In this document: positions 52,910 to 61,503 of the stretch, piece after piece | How positions within the stretch are numbered: position 1 is the first letter of the stretch | Layout: every line of letters starts with the position of its first letter | Source: Candidatus Heimdallarchaeota archaeon | Lineage (GTDB): Archaea; Asgardarchaeota; Heimdallarchaeia; Heimdallarchaeales; Heimdallarchaeaceae | DNA length: 64,000 bases | Reading direction: 5' to 3' | Assembly (NCBI GenBank): GCA_018238545.1 | Contig: JABCTC010000009.1 | Span: forward strand, 1 to 64,000 | Program-made: the position numbers and the translations under genes | The notes under the pieces: generated by a model | The model's input: only the letters and a program-made list of their open reading frames with translations | Databases searched by the model: none | What the model was told of the DNA's origin: nothing

Positions 52910-53800
52910 TTATTTTTCTCCCCAAATTTTTACTTTTGGTTCCGGTCTAGGTACATATCTCTTGAATTTATTCTTTGGATAACCTATAGCTAAACAAGCG
53001 TATAAACCATGTTCGCTGGGAAGATTTAGCATTTCTTTAATCTTATTGGAACGTTTCCAACTATGAACTAGATAGCCTATGAACGTGCCCCCTAAGCCTA
53101 AACTTGGTGCTCCAAGCAATATATTCTGAGCAGCAATATTACAATCTTCTACAGGTGCAGCAGTTCTATTTGTAACATGAATTAGAATCAAAGTTGACGC
53201 ATTATGAAAAACTTTGTCAATCCCTTTATCCCAATGATTAACATGACTATTAATTCTATACATATTCTTTTTAGCTTGATTGAAGGATTTTCTTTTACCA
53301 GTAAGTGCTGCTAAAATATTCCATAAAGGACTACTAACTTTCTTTTGTAATTCCTTAAAGAACAAAATCATTTCATTTAATATGTCTTCAATTTGTTCTC
53401 GTTCTTTAACAATAGTATAAGCTACTTTTCGAGCATTATGCCCTGTAGGCGCAAACCTACCAAGTTCTATTAACTTACCAATCTGTTCGTCAGAAACCTT
53501 TTTTTTGGTAAAATATCTGATTGAACGCCTCTGTCTGATAAAGACTAATGCATCATCATAATTAATTCCTTCTTCCACTTTCGGAAAATCTTTCTCTAGT
53601 GATTCTATAATGAGTCTTTTATGATTTATAGCATCAACGGGACATACGGCTACACAATGTCCACAGTCATGACAAGGTTCAAAATTCGTTATTACAGCTT
53701 TCTTATCTTTGAGTGAGAAAAGGTAACGTGGACAAACTTCAACACAACTATTGCACCCAATACAATTATCTAATACTTCTATGAAAGCTTCAGTTGACAT
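52910..53800 (-). CDS. Ferredoxin-nitroreductase fusion
   Basis: A 296-residue protein. Residues 1-65 are a two-[4Fe-4S] ferredoxin domain: CIGCNSCVEVCP and CHDCGHCVAVCP. The rest is a nitroreductase fold, beginning at FIRQRRSIRYFTKKKVSDEQ (the RRSIR FMN-contacting region), then GRFAPTGHNARKVAYTIV, and ending with ACLAIGYPKNKFKR. Such fusions use FMN and take electrons from ferredoxin-type partners; activity on nitro, quinone or other acceptors is not predictable. It is convergent with the TrmB gene and 48 bp downstream of the SDR gene on the same strand, a possible operon. Confidence 0.88.
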   Translation of the reverse strand: MSTEAFIEVLDNCIGCNSCVEVCPRYLFSLKDKKAVITNFEPCHDCGHCVAVCPVDAINHKRLIIESLEKDFPKVEEGINYDDALVFIRQRRSIRYFTKKKVSDEQIGKLIELGRFAPTGHNARKVAYTIVKEREQIEDILNEMILFFKELQKKVSSPLWNILAALTGKRKSFNQAKKNMYRINSHVNHWDKGIDKVFHNASTLILIHVTNRTAAPVEDCNIAAQNILLGAPSLGLGGTFIGYLVHSWKRSNKIKEMLNLPSEHGLYACLAIGYPKNKFKRYVPRPEPKVKIWGEK

Positions 53801-53848
53801 TAGAGAAATAATTTACTAGTACTAAAAAAAGATTGTCTGTTATTTAGT

Positions 53849-54859
53849 TTAGTTTGGTATGGTTTCTAATTTTGATAATGGTACTGGAACTGGATCAGGA
53901 TAAATCATGTCTTGAAATATCTTCTCTTGATTCATAAGAGGGGTATACCCCAAACCTTTCAATTTATCCATGTTCATTGTGCATTCTTTCCCTATAAGTT
54001 GTGCATACTCTCTATTGAATACTGGGTCCTTTCGCGGAGTAACTATGTGTGTGAGCATCTCAAGCAACCATGCTCCGAAGTATACTATTGGATAAGGCAC
54101 GTAATATTTGAATCTGTTTTTCCCTTTCAAATGCATCTCAATATCTATTATCAATTCCTTCAAAGAAATATCACAAGATATCGCATTAAATGACTCAATT
54201 TTTGACATGTTTGTATTGAGTATTGATTCAAGTGCTCGTCCAATATCGTATGGGTGAATAATCGAAAAATTGTGATTAGGGTTTCCCATAATCGGAAAAA
54301 TATTGGCATTTACAAGTTTTCCAACTATCGGATAGAAATGTCTATCATCTTTACCAAGAACAACAGGTAAACGAACAATTCCTCCTTTTATCCCTACATC
54401 TTCTGATAATGTCTTAACTATGTTTTCAGCTTCAACTTTTGATTGAGCATAGTTCCCTAGTGGTTTAATTCTATGTTCTTCACTAATTGGGGTTTCTTCG
54501 ATTTTTCCGTATACTGCTATTGAACTAGTGAAAAGAAATGATTTTACACCTGATTCTATTGCAGCTTCTAGAACGTTTTGAGTCCCTTCGACATTGATTT
54601 TGTGAAATAACTCTTTTTTTGTGTGAGGATGAACGGCTCCAGCTAAGTGCCAGACTGATTCAAATTGACTTTCTTTGAACAATTTTGTAAGAGCATCTTT
54701 GTTTGTTATGTCTCCTACGATATACTCAACATCAGTAAAAGGATCCTCCGGTATTTTCCTTACCAATCCGGATAAATCTGTATAACCATGACTAAGAAGA
54801 TAGTGTAAAATGCCTTTAGCAGAACATCCCGTTGCTCCTGTAACTAATATCTTAGTCAT
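53849..54859 (-). CDS. NAD(P)-dependent epimerase/dehydratase-type SDR
   Basis: A 336-residue extended short-chain dehydrogenase. N-terminal ILVTGATGCSAKGILHYLL gives TGATGCSAKG, a slight variant of TGxxGxxG. The active-site YAQSK (YxxxK) follows SSIAVYGKIEE and GNYAQSKVEAE, and NAISCDIS and similar strands complete the fold. Resembles 3-beta-hydroxysteroid dehydrogenase and nucleotide-sugar epimerase-like proteins in order. Substrate unknown. On the same strand as the ferredoxin-nitroreductase downstream, gap 48 bp. The ATG at 54859 is well placed. Confidence 0.85.
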   Translation of the reverse strand: MTKILVTGATGCSAKGILHYLLSHGYTDLSGLVRKIPEDPFTDVEYIVGDITNKDALTKLFKESQFESVWHLAGAVHPHTKKELFHKINVEGTQNVLEAAIESGVKSFLFTSSIAVYGKIEETPISEEHRIKPLGNYAQSKVEAENIVKTLSEDVGIKGGIVRLPVVLGKDDRHFYPIVGKLVNANIFPIMGNPNHNFSIIHPYDIGRALESILNTNMSKIESFNAISCDISLKELIIDIEMHLKGKNRFKYYVPYPIVYFGAWLLEMLTHIVTPRKDPVFNREYAQLIGKECTMNMDKLKGLGYTPLMNQEKIFQDMIYPDPVPVPLSKLETIPN

Positions 54860-55002
54860 ACGGAATATATCAAAACTAACTCATTCAAAAATATTATCCT
54901 TTATTATTAAGAATCATGATAAAAACTCGTTTTCTGAAATATTTTTAATAATGAATAGGTTAAAATTATAAGTTGATTGATATTCAAATAAGCACTTTGT
55001 CG

Positions 55003-55010
55003 TTTATATA
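55003..55010 (+). promoter_or_regulatory. TATA-like box of the CoA-disulfide reductase gene
   Basis: TTTATATA lies 82-89 nt before the ATG, so the mRNA has a leader of about 60 nt. An AAGGTG ribosome-binding site (55077-55082) sits 9 nt before ATG 55092, which fits a led transcript. Confidence 0.45.
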
Positions 55011-55091
55011 GATATGGTCAGACAGTTAGATTTTAAACAGTCGTCCAAACATTCTCCAAGAAATTAGAGTATATTCAAGGTGTAAGATTTA

Positions 55092-56804
55092 ATGGTAAAA
55101 AAAGTATTAATTATTGGTGGTGTAGCAGGTGGTGCGTCTACAGCTACTAGACTGAGAAGATTAGATGAATTTGCGGAGATAATCATCTTAGAACGAGGAC
55201 CTTATGTCAGTTTTGCTAATTGTGGTCTTCCTTATTACATTGGAAGAATTATTGAGACACAAGATGCCTTAGTTCTTCAAACCCCTGTAGATTTTCTTAA
55301 CAAATTTAATGTTGATGTCAGGGTTAGTTGTGAGGCGATATCTATAGATCGCAAAAACAAAGAAGTTCTAGTAAGGAATCTTATAGAGGGAGAAGAATAC
55401 AAACTTCCCTATGACAAACTAGTTCTTTCTCCAGGGGCAGAACCAATCCGTCCAGGATTTGAAGGGATAGATTCAATACCTGTTTTTACTTTAAGGAATA
55501 TTCCTGATACAAAGAAAATCGAGGAATTTATCAGCACCAATAATCCAACATCAGCCGTAGTAATAGGCGGAGGGTATATTGGTTTAGAAATGGCTGAAAA
55601 TCTATCTCATAGAGGAATAAGGGTAACAATTGTAGAGCTATTAGATCAGGTTCTACCCACTTTTGATAAAGAAATGGCTCAGTTTATAAACAATGAAATT
55701 ATACTCAACAGGATTAAGCTTGTATTAGCTGATGGCGTTAAATCTTTCTGCAAGAATCCTAAAGGAGAGAAAGGTGTTTATCATGTTTGTACACAAAGTG
55801 GTAAAAATCTTGAAGCAGATATAATTATAATGTCTATAGGTGTCAGACCAGAGTCTATTCTAGCAAAAGAAGCAGGTTTAGAGTTAACAGATAGAGGTTT
55901 CATAGTTGTAGATAAACACATGCAAACTTCTGATAAAGACATTTATGCAGTTGGAGACGTAATTCAAATAACCAATTTTATTACAAATGAATTAACTACT
56001 GCGCCTCTTGCGGGTCCCGCTAATAGGCAAGGAAGAATAGCTGCTGACAATCTAGCTGGTAGAGATTCAGAATACAAAGGAGTTTTAGGTACAGCAGTTT
56101 TACAAATATTTAGCCAAACAGCTGCTCAAACAGGTCTTACCGAAAAACAACTATCTAAAACAGACATCAAATTTGAAAAGATGTATGTTCATCCAAAAAA
56201 CCATGCAGGATACTACCCAGAAGCTTTTCCAATTCATTTGAAATTACTTTATGAATTGGAGAGTGGAAAAATCCTTGGAGCTCAAGCGATAGGTGGAGAA
56301 GGCACAGAGAAGAGAATAGATGTCATTGCAACAGTTATCTACTACGGTGGAACGATTTATGATCTTCAAGATTTAGAACTTAGTTATGCACCTCCATTTG
56401 GAAGTGCTAGAGATGCAGTAAATATGGTAGGATTCGCTGCTTCAAATGTTCACATGGGTGACGTAAAATTATGGCATTGGCATGATGCAGAGAAGATATC
56501 TAAAGAAGATTGTACTATAATAGATGTTCGTCTACCTGAAGATTATGAAGCTGGTACTCTACCTGGTGCGATCAATATTCCACTAGGACAAATACGTTCA
56601 AGGTTAAATGAGATACCAAAAGACAAACCAGTCTATGTCAATTGTATGGTCGGTTTCTCCTCATATATTGCATACAGAATTCTTCAAGCTAATGGATATG
56701 ATGTTAGAAATCTAGCTGGCGGATATCAAACATATCAAATGGCGAATTTACCACCTGGTGGCCATGTAGGTGAACTAAAACCATACGACCCACAGAGACA
56801 CTAA
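55092..56804 (+). CDS. cdr: CoA-disulfide reductase with C-terminal rhodanese domain
   Basis: A 570-residue flavoprotein. N-terminal FAD site VLIIGGVAGGASTATRLRR, active-site Cys44 in SFANCGLPYY, NAD(P) site VVIGGGYIGLEMAENL, and the second FAD segment IYAVGDVIQ. From about residue 465 a rhodanese domain follows, with catalytic Cys518 in VYVNCMVGFSS. This fusion occurs in sulfur-reducing archaea and bacteria, where it reduces CoA disulfides, polysulfides or CoA persulfide with NAD(P)H. It is transcribed just before the hydrogenase operon but with its own promoter; both point to sulfur- or hydrogen-linked electron flow. Confidence 0.92.
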   Translation: MVKKVLIIGGVAGGASTATRLRRLDEFAEIIILERGPYVSFANCGLPYYIGRIIETQDALVLQTPVDFLNKFNVDVRVSCEAISIDRKNKEVLVRNLIEGEEYKLPYDKLVLSPGAEPIRPGFEGIDSIPVFTLRNIPDTKKIEEFISTNNPTSAVVIGGGYIGLEMAENLSHRGIRVTIVELLDQVLPTFDKEMAQFINNEIILNRIKLVLADGVKSFCKNPKGEKGVYHVCTQSGKNLEADIIIMSIGVRPESILAKEAGLELTDRGFIVVDKHMQTSDKDIYAVGDVIQITNFITNELTTAPLAGPANRQGRIAADNLAGRDSEYKGVLGTAVLQIFSQTAAQTGLTEKQLSKTDIKFEKMYVHPKNHAGYYPEAFPIHLKLLYELESGKILGAQAIGGEGTEKRIDVIATVIYYGGTIYDLQDLELSYAPPFGSARDAVNMVGFAASNVHMGDVKLWHWHDAEKISKEDCTIIDVRLPEDYEAGTLPGAINIPLGQIRSRLNEIPKDKPVYVNCMVGFSSYIAYRILQANGYDVRNLAGGYQTYQMANLPPGGHVGELKPYDPQRH

Positions 56805-56862
56805 TTTTTTCCCTTTTCTTCCTTTTCCTCTTTCTATTGATAACCACTAAGAATAATCATAC

Positions 56863-56995
56863 TATGCTAATTATTTTAGTTATTCATTATATTTAATAGG
56901 AGTAGCATAATTGTTATAGTTATTCATTATTTTAAATAATATAGCGTTATATTAATAGTTTTTATTTCCATGTTATCTGCAAATACTTTATATAT
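56863..56995 (+). promoter_or_regulatory. Promoter region of the hydrogenase operon with repeats and palindrome
   Basis: The 214-bp gap before hydB holds a 14-bp direct repeat TAGTTATTCATTAT at 56877-56890 and 56917-56930, exactly 40 bp apart; an inverted pair TATGCTA (56863-56869) and TAGCATA (56903-56909), also about 40 bp apart; and a palindrome TAATATA-GCGT-TATATTA at 56937-56954. A TTTATATA box (56988-56995) lies 24-31 nt before ATG 57019. The repeats are upstream of the box, as expected of activator or repressor sites. Confidence 0.55.
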
Positions 56996-57018
56996 TCTTC
57001 AATATTTGCAAAATTATA

Positions 57019-58062
57019 ATGAAGACTTACAAAATGGTAAAAAGTGCGTTTCCCGACTTCATTGAGTTAATCAAAACAAAAGGGAAACTGTTTGGACCAG
57101 TTAAACAAAAGAGTAAATACTCTTTTGAAGAAATCAGTGATGTAAAAGATCTTGATTTTGACTACCAACGTACAGTTTTGGGAGTGAAGAAATTCTTAAC
57201 ACCTCCAAAGTACAAAACCTTGACTTTCAATAAAGAAGGTACAAAGGACATTATTGACGAACCTGAAACAAATATTGTAATTGGAGTACATCCTTGTGAC
57301 ATTCATGCAGTTAAAATCTTGGATAGACTTTTCCTGGGTAATATAAAAGATCCTTATTATGCAAGTAGAAGAGAGAATTTGACAATTATCGGTCATTCTT
57401 GTCTTCCAGATGATAAATGTTTGTGCCAATCAACGGGAACAGATATGGTTGAGGATGGATTTGATCTCTTCTTAACAGAGTTAGACGATTACTATCTAGT
57501 TTGGGTAGGTTCTGACAAAGGTCTTGCTCTAACAATAGCAGCAAGTGATCTACTATCTGAAGATATTTCAGATGAAACTATAAGAGAATATGTCAGATGG
57601 CAACAAAAGCGTTCATCAATGTTCAAAACCGTTATGCCTTCATTCAAGTATATGGCGGATATTATAACTTTGAACTATGACAGTGAAATATGGGAACAAT
57701 TTGGTGAAAAATGTTTGTCATGTGGGACTTGTAGTTTAGTTTGTCCGACCTGCAATTGTTTCAATGTTGACGATAAAATTCTAATGAATGCAGAAGAAGG
57801 GTTCCGTGAAAGAATGTTAGATAGCTGCACTTTACCATATTATTCGATGGTAGCTGGAGATCATGACTTCAGACCAGATAGAACAACAAGGTTGAAACTA
57901 TATTATACTCATAAACTCAAGGAATACATTGGACGATGGGGGCAGCCAGGTTGTGTCGGGTGCGGACGATGTGTAACATATTGTCCCGTTGATATCAATG
58001 TACTCACTGTCTCTGAAGCACTTTTTGGAGAAGTATGTGAAACAAAAGAGGTGTGTGAATAA
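57019..58062 (+). CDS. hydB: [NiFe] hydrogenase beta subunit (iron-sulfur, sulfhydrogenase type)
   Basis: A 347-residue protein of the HydB/AsrA-like family. It has an N-terminal region with GVHPCDIHAVKILDRLFLG, then CLSCGTCSLVCPTCNCF (about 232-248) and CVGCGRCVTYCPVDINV (about 312-328), ligands of two [4Fe-4S] clusters. It passes electrons between the delta/alpha hydrogenase core and the flavin subunit. The stop overlaps the gamma-subunit start by one base (TAATG), so translation is coupled. The order beta-gamma-delta-alpha is that of Pyrococcus sulfhydrogenase I. Confidence 0.9.
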   Translation: MKTYKMVKSAFPDFIELIKTKGKLFGPVKQKSKYSFEEISDVKDLDFDYQRTVLGVKKFLTPPKYKTLTFNKEGTKDIIDEPETNIVIGVHPCDIHAVKILDRLFLGNIKDPYYASRRENLTIIGHSCLPDDKCLCQSTGTDMVEDGFDLFLTELDDYYLVWVGSDKGLALTIAASDLLSEDISDETIREYVRWQQKRSSMFKTVMPSFKYMADIITLNYDSEIWEQFGEKCLSCGTCSLVCPTCNCFNVDDKILMNAEEGFRERMLDSCTLPYYSMVAGDHDFRPDRTTRLKLYYTHKLKEYIGRWGQPGCVGCGRCVTYCPVDINVLTVSEALFGEVCETKEVCE

Positions 58063-58922
58063 TGATTGATGGAAAGGAATCAAAAATCGAAAATACATAT
58101 AAATCACATCCTGTAGAAATAATAGGAATTAAGAATTTAACAAGTGATACTAGATACTTCAAAGTTAGATGTATGACTGACGAGGTGAAAGACCAGTTCA
58201 TTTACAAACCAGGTCAATTTGTTTTATTCTCAATTCCTGGACTTGGAGAAGCACCATTTTCTATATCCTCTCCTCCTACAAGAAGAGATTTTATTGAGTT
58301 TGGAATTAGAAAAGTAGGAACATTTACTGAAGCGTTATTCAAGCTCAAAGAAGGAGACACATTTGAGATGAGAGGACCTTACGGTAACGGTTTTGATATG
58401 AAGAGTTTACAAGGAAGAGACCTAATCATAATTGCAGGTGGGCTTGGAGCAGTTCCACTTAGATCTGCTTTGTTGTATGCTGAAGATAGAAGAGAAGAGT
58501 TCAATCAAGTATTCTTCTTAAATGGAGCACGTTCTCCAGACGATATGCTCTTTAGAGATGATTTCACGGCTATGGCAGCTAGAGGCATTCTTGACACAAG
58601 CCTTTCAGTTGACGAAGATCCTACAGGAGAATGGCCTTATGAAGTCGGTTTTGTAACAGCCTTAATTCCTAAACTAGTAGAAAAGATCAATTCTGAAAAA
58701 ACTACTGCGTTAATTTGTGGTCCTCCTGTGATGTATAAGTTTGTTATTCAAGAATTGTTAAAATTAAACGTTCCAAAAGACCAAATCCTAATGACTTTAG
58801 AACGTAGAATGAAATGTGGTCAAGGACACTGTGGTCATTGTGCAATTGGGGCCAGATATACCTGTCTAGATGGTCCTATCTTCACGTATTACGATGTACA
58901 ACATATAAAGGAGTTAATCTAA
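58062..58922 (+). CDS. hydG: [NiFe] hydrogenase gamma subunit (FAD/NAD(P)-binding)
   Basis: A 286-residue flavoprotein of the ferredoxin-NADP reductase group: FAD region KPGQFVLFSIPGLGEAPFSI, pyrophosphate site RGPYGNGFD, NAD(P) part IIAGGLGAVPLRSALL, CGPPVMYKFV, and a C-terminal [2Fe-2S] motif KCGQGHCGHCAIGARYTCLD. It exchanges electrons between NAD(P)H and the iron-sulfur chain of the hydrogenase. It overlaps hydB by one base and ends 1 bp before the delta subunit. The full set of subunits agrees with a group 3b enzyme. Confidence 0.92.
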   Translation: MIDGKESKIENTYKSHPVEIIGIKNLTSDTRYFKVRCMTDEVKDQFIYKPGQFVLFSIPGLGEAPFSISSPPTRRDFIEFGIRKVGTFTEALFKLKEGDTFEMRGPYGNGFDMKSLQGRDLIIIAGGLGAVPLRSALLYAEDRREEFNQVFFLNGARSPDDMLFRDDFTAMAARGILDTSLSVDEDPTGEWPYEVGFVTALIPKLVEKINSEKTTALICGPPVMYKFVIQELLKLNVPKDQILMTLERRMKCGQGHCGHCAIGARYTCLDGPIFTYYDVQHIKELI

Positions 58923-58923
58923 A

Positions 58924-59715
58924 ATGTGGAAAAGAGATAAAAAACCTGTTGTTGGTGTTTTTGGTTTTTCAGGATGTGCTGGTGATCAATTAGCTATACT
59001 TCACATGGAAGATAGTACGATTGATTTCTTCACAAGCGCTGATATCAAATTCTTCCATATGGCTCAATCTCATCAAGAAGTTCCAAAAGTTGATATTGCT
59101 CTTGTTGAAGGAAGTATTAATACTGAAAGACAATTAAAAGAACTTAAAGAAATTCGTGAGATGGCTGATGTTGTTGTAGCTCTCGGAACATGTGCTTGCT
59201 ATGGTGGAATTCAATATCTTGGTGAAGATGTAAAGACATTCAAAGAGCGAATGAAATATGTTTATGGAGAAAGTGGTGAAGTTCCAGAATTTTTAGATCT
59301 TGTAGGAAAACCCAGACCTGCTCAACCAATCAGTGAGTACATAGATGTAGATATTATGATTCCTGGCTGCCCAATTTCCGCTGAAAACTTTGTTCCAATT
59401 TATACAAAATTGATAAGTGGATTATTACCTCAAAAGTATCCTATGCCAGTTTGTGTTGAATGTAAATATGAAGGAAACGATTGTTTCTTACTCCATGGAA
59501 AATACTGCTTAGGACCAGTAACCTCTGCAGGGTGTAATGCTATATGTCCCAGCATGGACATTTCCTGTGTTGGATGTTTTGGTACATACGAAGGTGCAAA
59601 CTATCCTTCCATGATAAATAAATTAAAGGAAATTGGTTTGACTGAAGAAGAAGCAATTAGAAAATTGAAGCTGTTTGGTGGTAATAAAATTGAACAAGCG
59701 TTAAAAGGTGATTAA
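58924..59715 (+). CDS. hydD: [NiFe] hydrogenase small (delta) subunit
   Basis: A 263-residue protein with the small-subunit cysteine patterns: FGFSGCAGDQ (proximal cluster, first Cys), LGTCACYGG, and IPGCPISAENF, plus a C-terminal half with further Cys (CKYEGNDCFLL, CLGPVTSAGCNAICP, CVGCFGTYE), which would ligate additional [4Fe-4S] clusters. It lacks a Tat signal, so the enzyme is cytoplasmic. It forms the core dimer with the alpha subunit. It lies 1 bp after hydG and its stop is 1 bp before ATG of hydA. The added C-terminal region is the usual one for group 3 enzymes. Confidence 0.92.
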   Translation: MWKRDKKPVVGVFGFSGCAGDQLAILHMEDSTIDFFTSADIKFFHMAQSHQEVPKVDIALVEGSINTERQLKELKEIREMADVVVALGTCACYGGIQYLGEDVKTFKERMKYVYGESGEVPEFLDLVGKPRPAQPISEYIDVDIMIPGCPISAENFVPIYTKLISGLLPQKYPMPVCVECKYEGNDCFLLHGKYCLGPVTSAGCNAICPSMDISCVGCFGTYEGANYPSMINKLKEIGLTEEEAIRKLKLFGGNKIEQALKGD

Positions 59716-59716
59716 A

Positions 59717-61003
59717 ATGGCAGAAAAAACAATTAGTGTTGACGTTATTTCCCGAGTAGAAGGTGACGGAGGAATTCAAGTTTTTACTAAAGATGGCAAA
59801 GTGGATAAAGTCCTTGTTGATATCTTTGAAGGACCACGTATGATTGAAGCTCTTGTTAGAGGTAAAACATACACAGAAAATCTTTCCTTAGTCTCTCGTA
59901 TCTGTGCAATTTGTACAGTTTCTCATAGAAATGTTTCAATCAAAGCAATTGAAAAAGCTCTAAAAGTAAAGGTTCCTGAGAAAGTTAAACTACTTAGAGA
60001 ACTTATGCATCTTGCTGAATATGTAGAATCACACATTCTGCATGTTTACTATCTTGCAATACCTGATTTCTTCAAGCAACCATCTGCTATAGCATTATTG
60101 CCAACTCATGGTGAAACTGTTATTCAAGCAGTTACAATGAAGAAGTATGGTACAGAGTTAATGCAACTTCTTATGGGTAGAAAGATACATGGAGAGAATC
60201 CTCAAATTGGTGGATTTGGACGAATACCTACAAACGAAGAATTAGATAAATTCCTTGAAAACGCTGCTGAATACCAATCCTGGGTATCAGGTATTATTGA
60301 TCTAATGGCTACATTACCAATACCAGAATATGGAGTTAGAGATACTACTTTCATGTGTTGTAATCCTGCGGATGGTAAATTTGGTTTTGAGGGTGATACA
60401 ATTCTTATTTCTACAGGAGAGGAATATCCAGTAGAAGATTATAAGAAAATGACAAATGAAAGAGTTGTTCCTCACAGCTATGCTAAACGATCAAAATATC
60501 AAGATAAACCATTTTCAGTTAGTGCTCTTGCAAGACTTGCTCTAATTGGTGATAGATTAACAGGTGAAGCAAAAGAGAAGTATGACAAATATTTCAACGA
60601 AAGCTGGAAGTTAAATCCGATATATAATAACTTATGTCAGGCAATTGAAGCGCTTTGGGCTTTTGAGCAAATACCAATTCTCATTGAAAAAATCAAAGCT
60701 TTACCCGATCCAGAAATGGTTGTACCTGAGGTTTTAGATGGTACAGCGACTGCCGCAGTAGAAGCTCCAAGAGGTACTTTATATCATACATATGAAATCA
60801 AAGATGGGAAAATAGTCAATGCAGATATTATTACCCCTACTGCTCAATTCCTAGATGATATTGAAAAATATATTTGGGTAGCTGCGGAGAAGTTATTAGC
60901 GGAAGATAATCCTGATACAGAACTACATTTAGAGATGATTGCTAGAGCTTATGATCCTTGTATATCATGCAGCTGTCATATGGTAAAATTGGTGAAAGAG
61001 TAA
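59717..61003 (+). CDS. hydA: [NiFe] hydrogenase large (alpha) subunit
   Basis: About 428 residues from ATG 59717 (an in-frame GTG at 59708 is less likely; AGGTGAT precedes the chosen start). Both nickel-binding motifs are intact: RICAICTVSHR with C63 and C66, and DPCISCSCH with C415 and C418, with Cys and not selenocysteine in every ligand position. A seven-residue tail MVKLVKE after the final His is the peptide removed by a maturation protease. The enzyme interconverts H2 and protons and, with the partners, NAD(P)H. Low-potential cytoplasmic bidirectional enzyme by family. Confidence 0.94.
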   Translation: MAEKTISVDVISRVEGDGGIQVFTKDGKVDKVLVDIFEGPRMIEALVRGKTYTENLSLVSRICAICTVSHRNVSIKAIEKALKVKVPEKVKLLRELMHLAEYVESHILHVYYLAIPDFFKQPSAIALLPTHGETVIQAVTMKKYGTELMQLLMGRKIHGENPQIGGFGRIPTNEELDKFLENAAEYQSWVSGIIDLMATLPIPEYGVRDTTFMCCNPADGKFGFEGDTILISTGEEYPVEDYKKMTNERVVPHSYAKRSKYQDKPFSVSALARLALIGDRLTGEAKEKYDKYFNESWKLNPIYNNLCQAIEALWAFEQIPILIEKIKALPDPEMVVPEVLDGTATAAVEAPRGTLYHTYEIKDGKIVNADIITPTAQFLDDIEKYIWVAAEKLLAEDNPDTELHLEMIARAYDPCISCSCHMVKLVKE

Positions 61004-61468
61004 TTGCCTATACCCCTCCCTTTTTTTTCTTCTTCAGAAATTGAAAAATACGCCTTTATTTGTCTTGGAAATATCGATAGAGCTGACGATGCTTTTGGAA
61101 TATTAGTAGGTGAAAAACTTAAAGAAGAATACCCAGAAAATGTTTTTTCTGAGTTAGACAACGACCTATCTGTTTTTCTATTCGATTTGATTGAAAATAA
61201 GCAAGTACAGCACGTTTTTCTCATTGATGCCGTAGATTTTCATGGTAAACCTGGTGAAATCATCGTAAAAGACGATTTTGATACAAAAATAACACAAATA
61301 TCAACTCATACTATCCCTTATGAACAAATAAAGAACATCATTGAAGTGAAAGGTAAGAAATTTCATCTTATCGGAGCTCAAGTAAAGGATTTATCTTTTT
61401 TGGGTGAGGTTTCAACAGAGATTCTGGACGCAGTTGAAAAAGTAGTCGAGTTTTTCTTTAATGATTAA
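61004..61468 (+). CDS. Hydrogenase maturation protease
   Basis: A 154-residue protein of the HyaD/HycI/HybD peptidase family: LGNIDRADDAFG at 21-31 (the GNxxRxDDxxG pattern), the central metal-binding Asp in FLIDAVDFHGKPGE and a His in ISTHTIPYEQI. It cuts the C-terminal tail of the alpha subunit after nickel is loaded. It starts with TTG directly after the hydA stop, the last gene of the operon. The N-terminal residues MPIPLPFFSS are extra, so a slightly later start cannot be excluded, but no better codon is seen. Confidence 0.85.
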   Translation: MPIPLPFFSSSEIEKYAFICLGNIDRADDAFGILVGEKLKEEYPENVFSELDNDLSVFLFDLIENKQVQHVFLIDAVDFHGKPGEIIVKDDFDTKITQISTHTIPYEQIKNIIEVKGKKFHLIGAQVKDLSFLGEVSTEILDAVEKVVEFFFND

Positions 61469-61503
61469 ACATTTTTATATTACTGAAGATTTTTTGTATT
61501 GGT

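Noticed and set aside
54860..55091. Inverted repeat GACAGTT/AACAGTC in the leader of the CoA-disulfide reductase gene
   Set aside because: Only about 6 of 7 positions pair and no second copy exists; not distinguishable from chance.
59717..61003. Selenocysteine in the hydrogenase
   Set aside because: All four nickel ligands are encoded by cysteine codons (C63, C66, C415, C418) and the frame is not interrupted.
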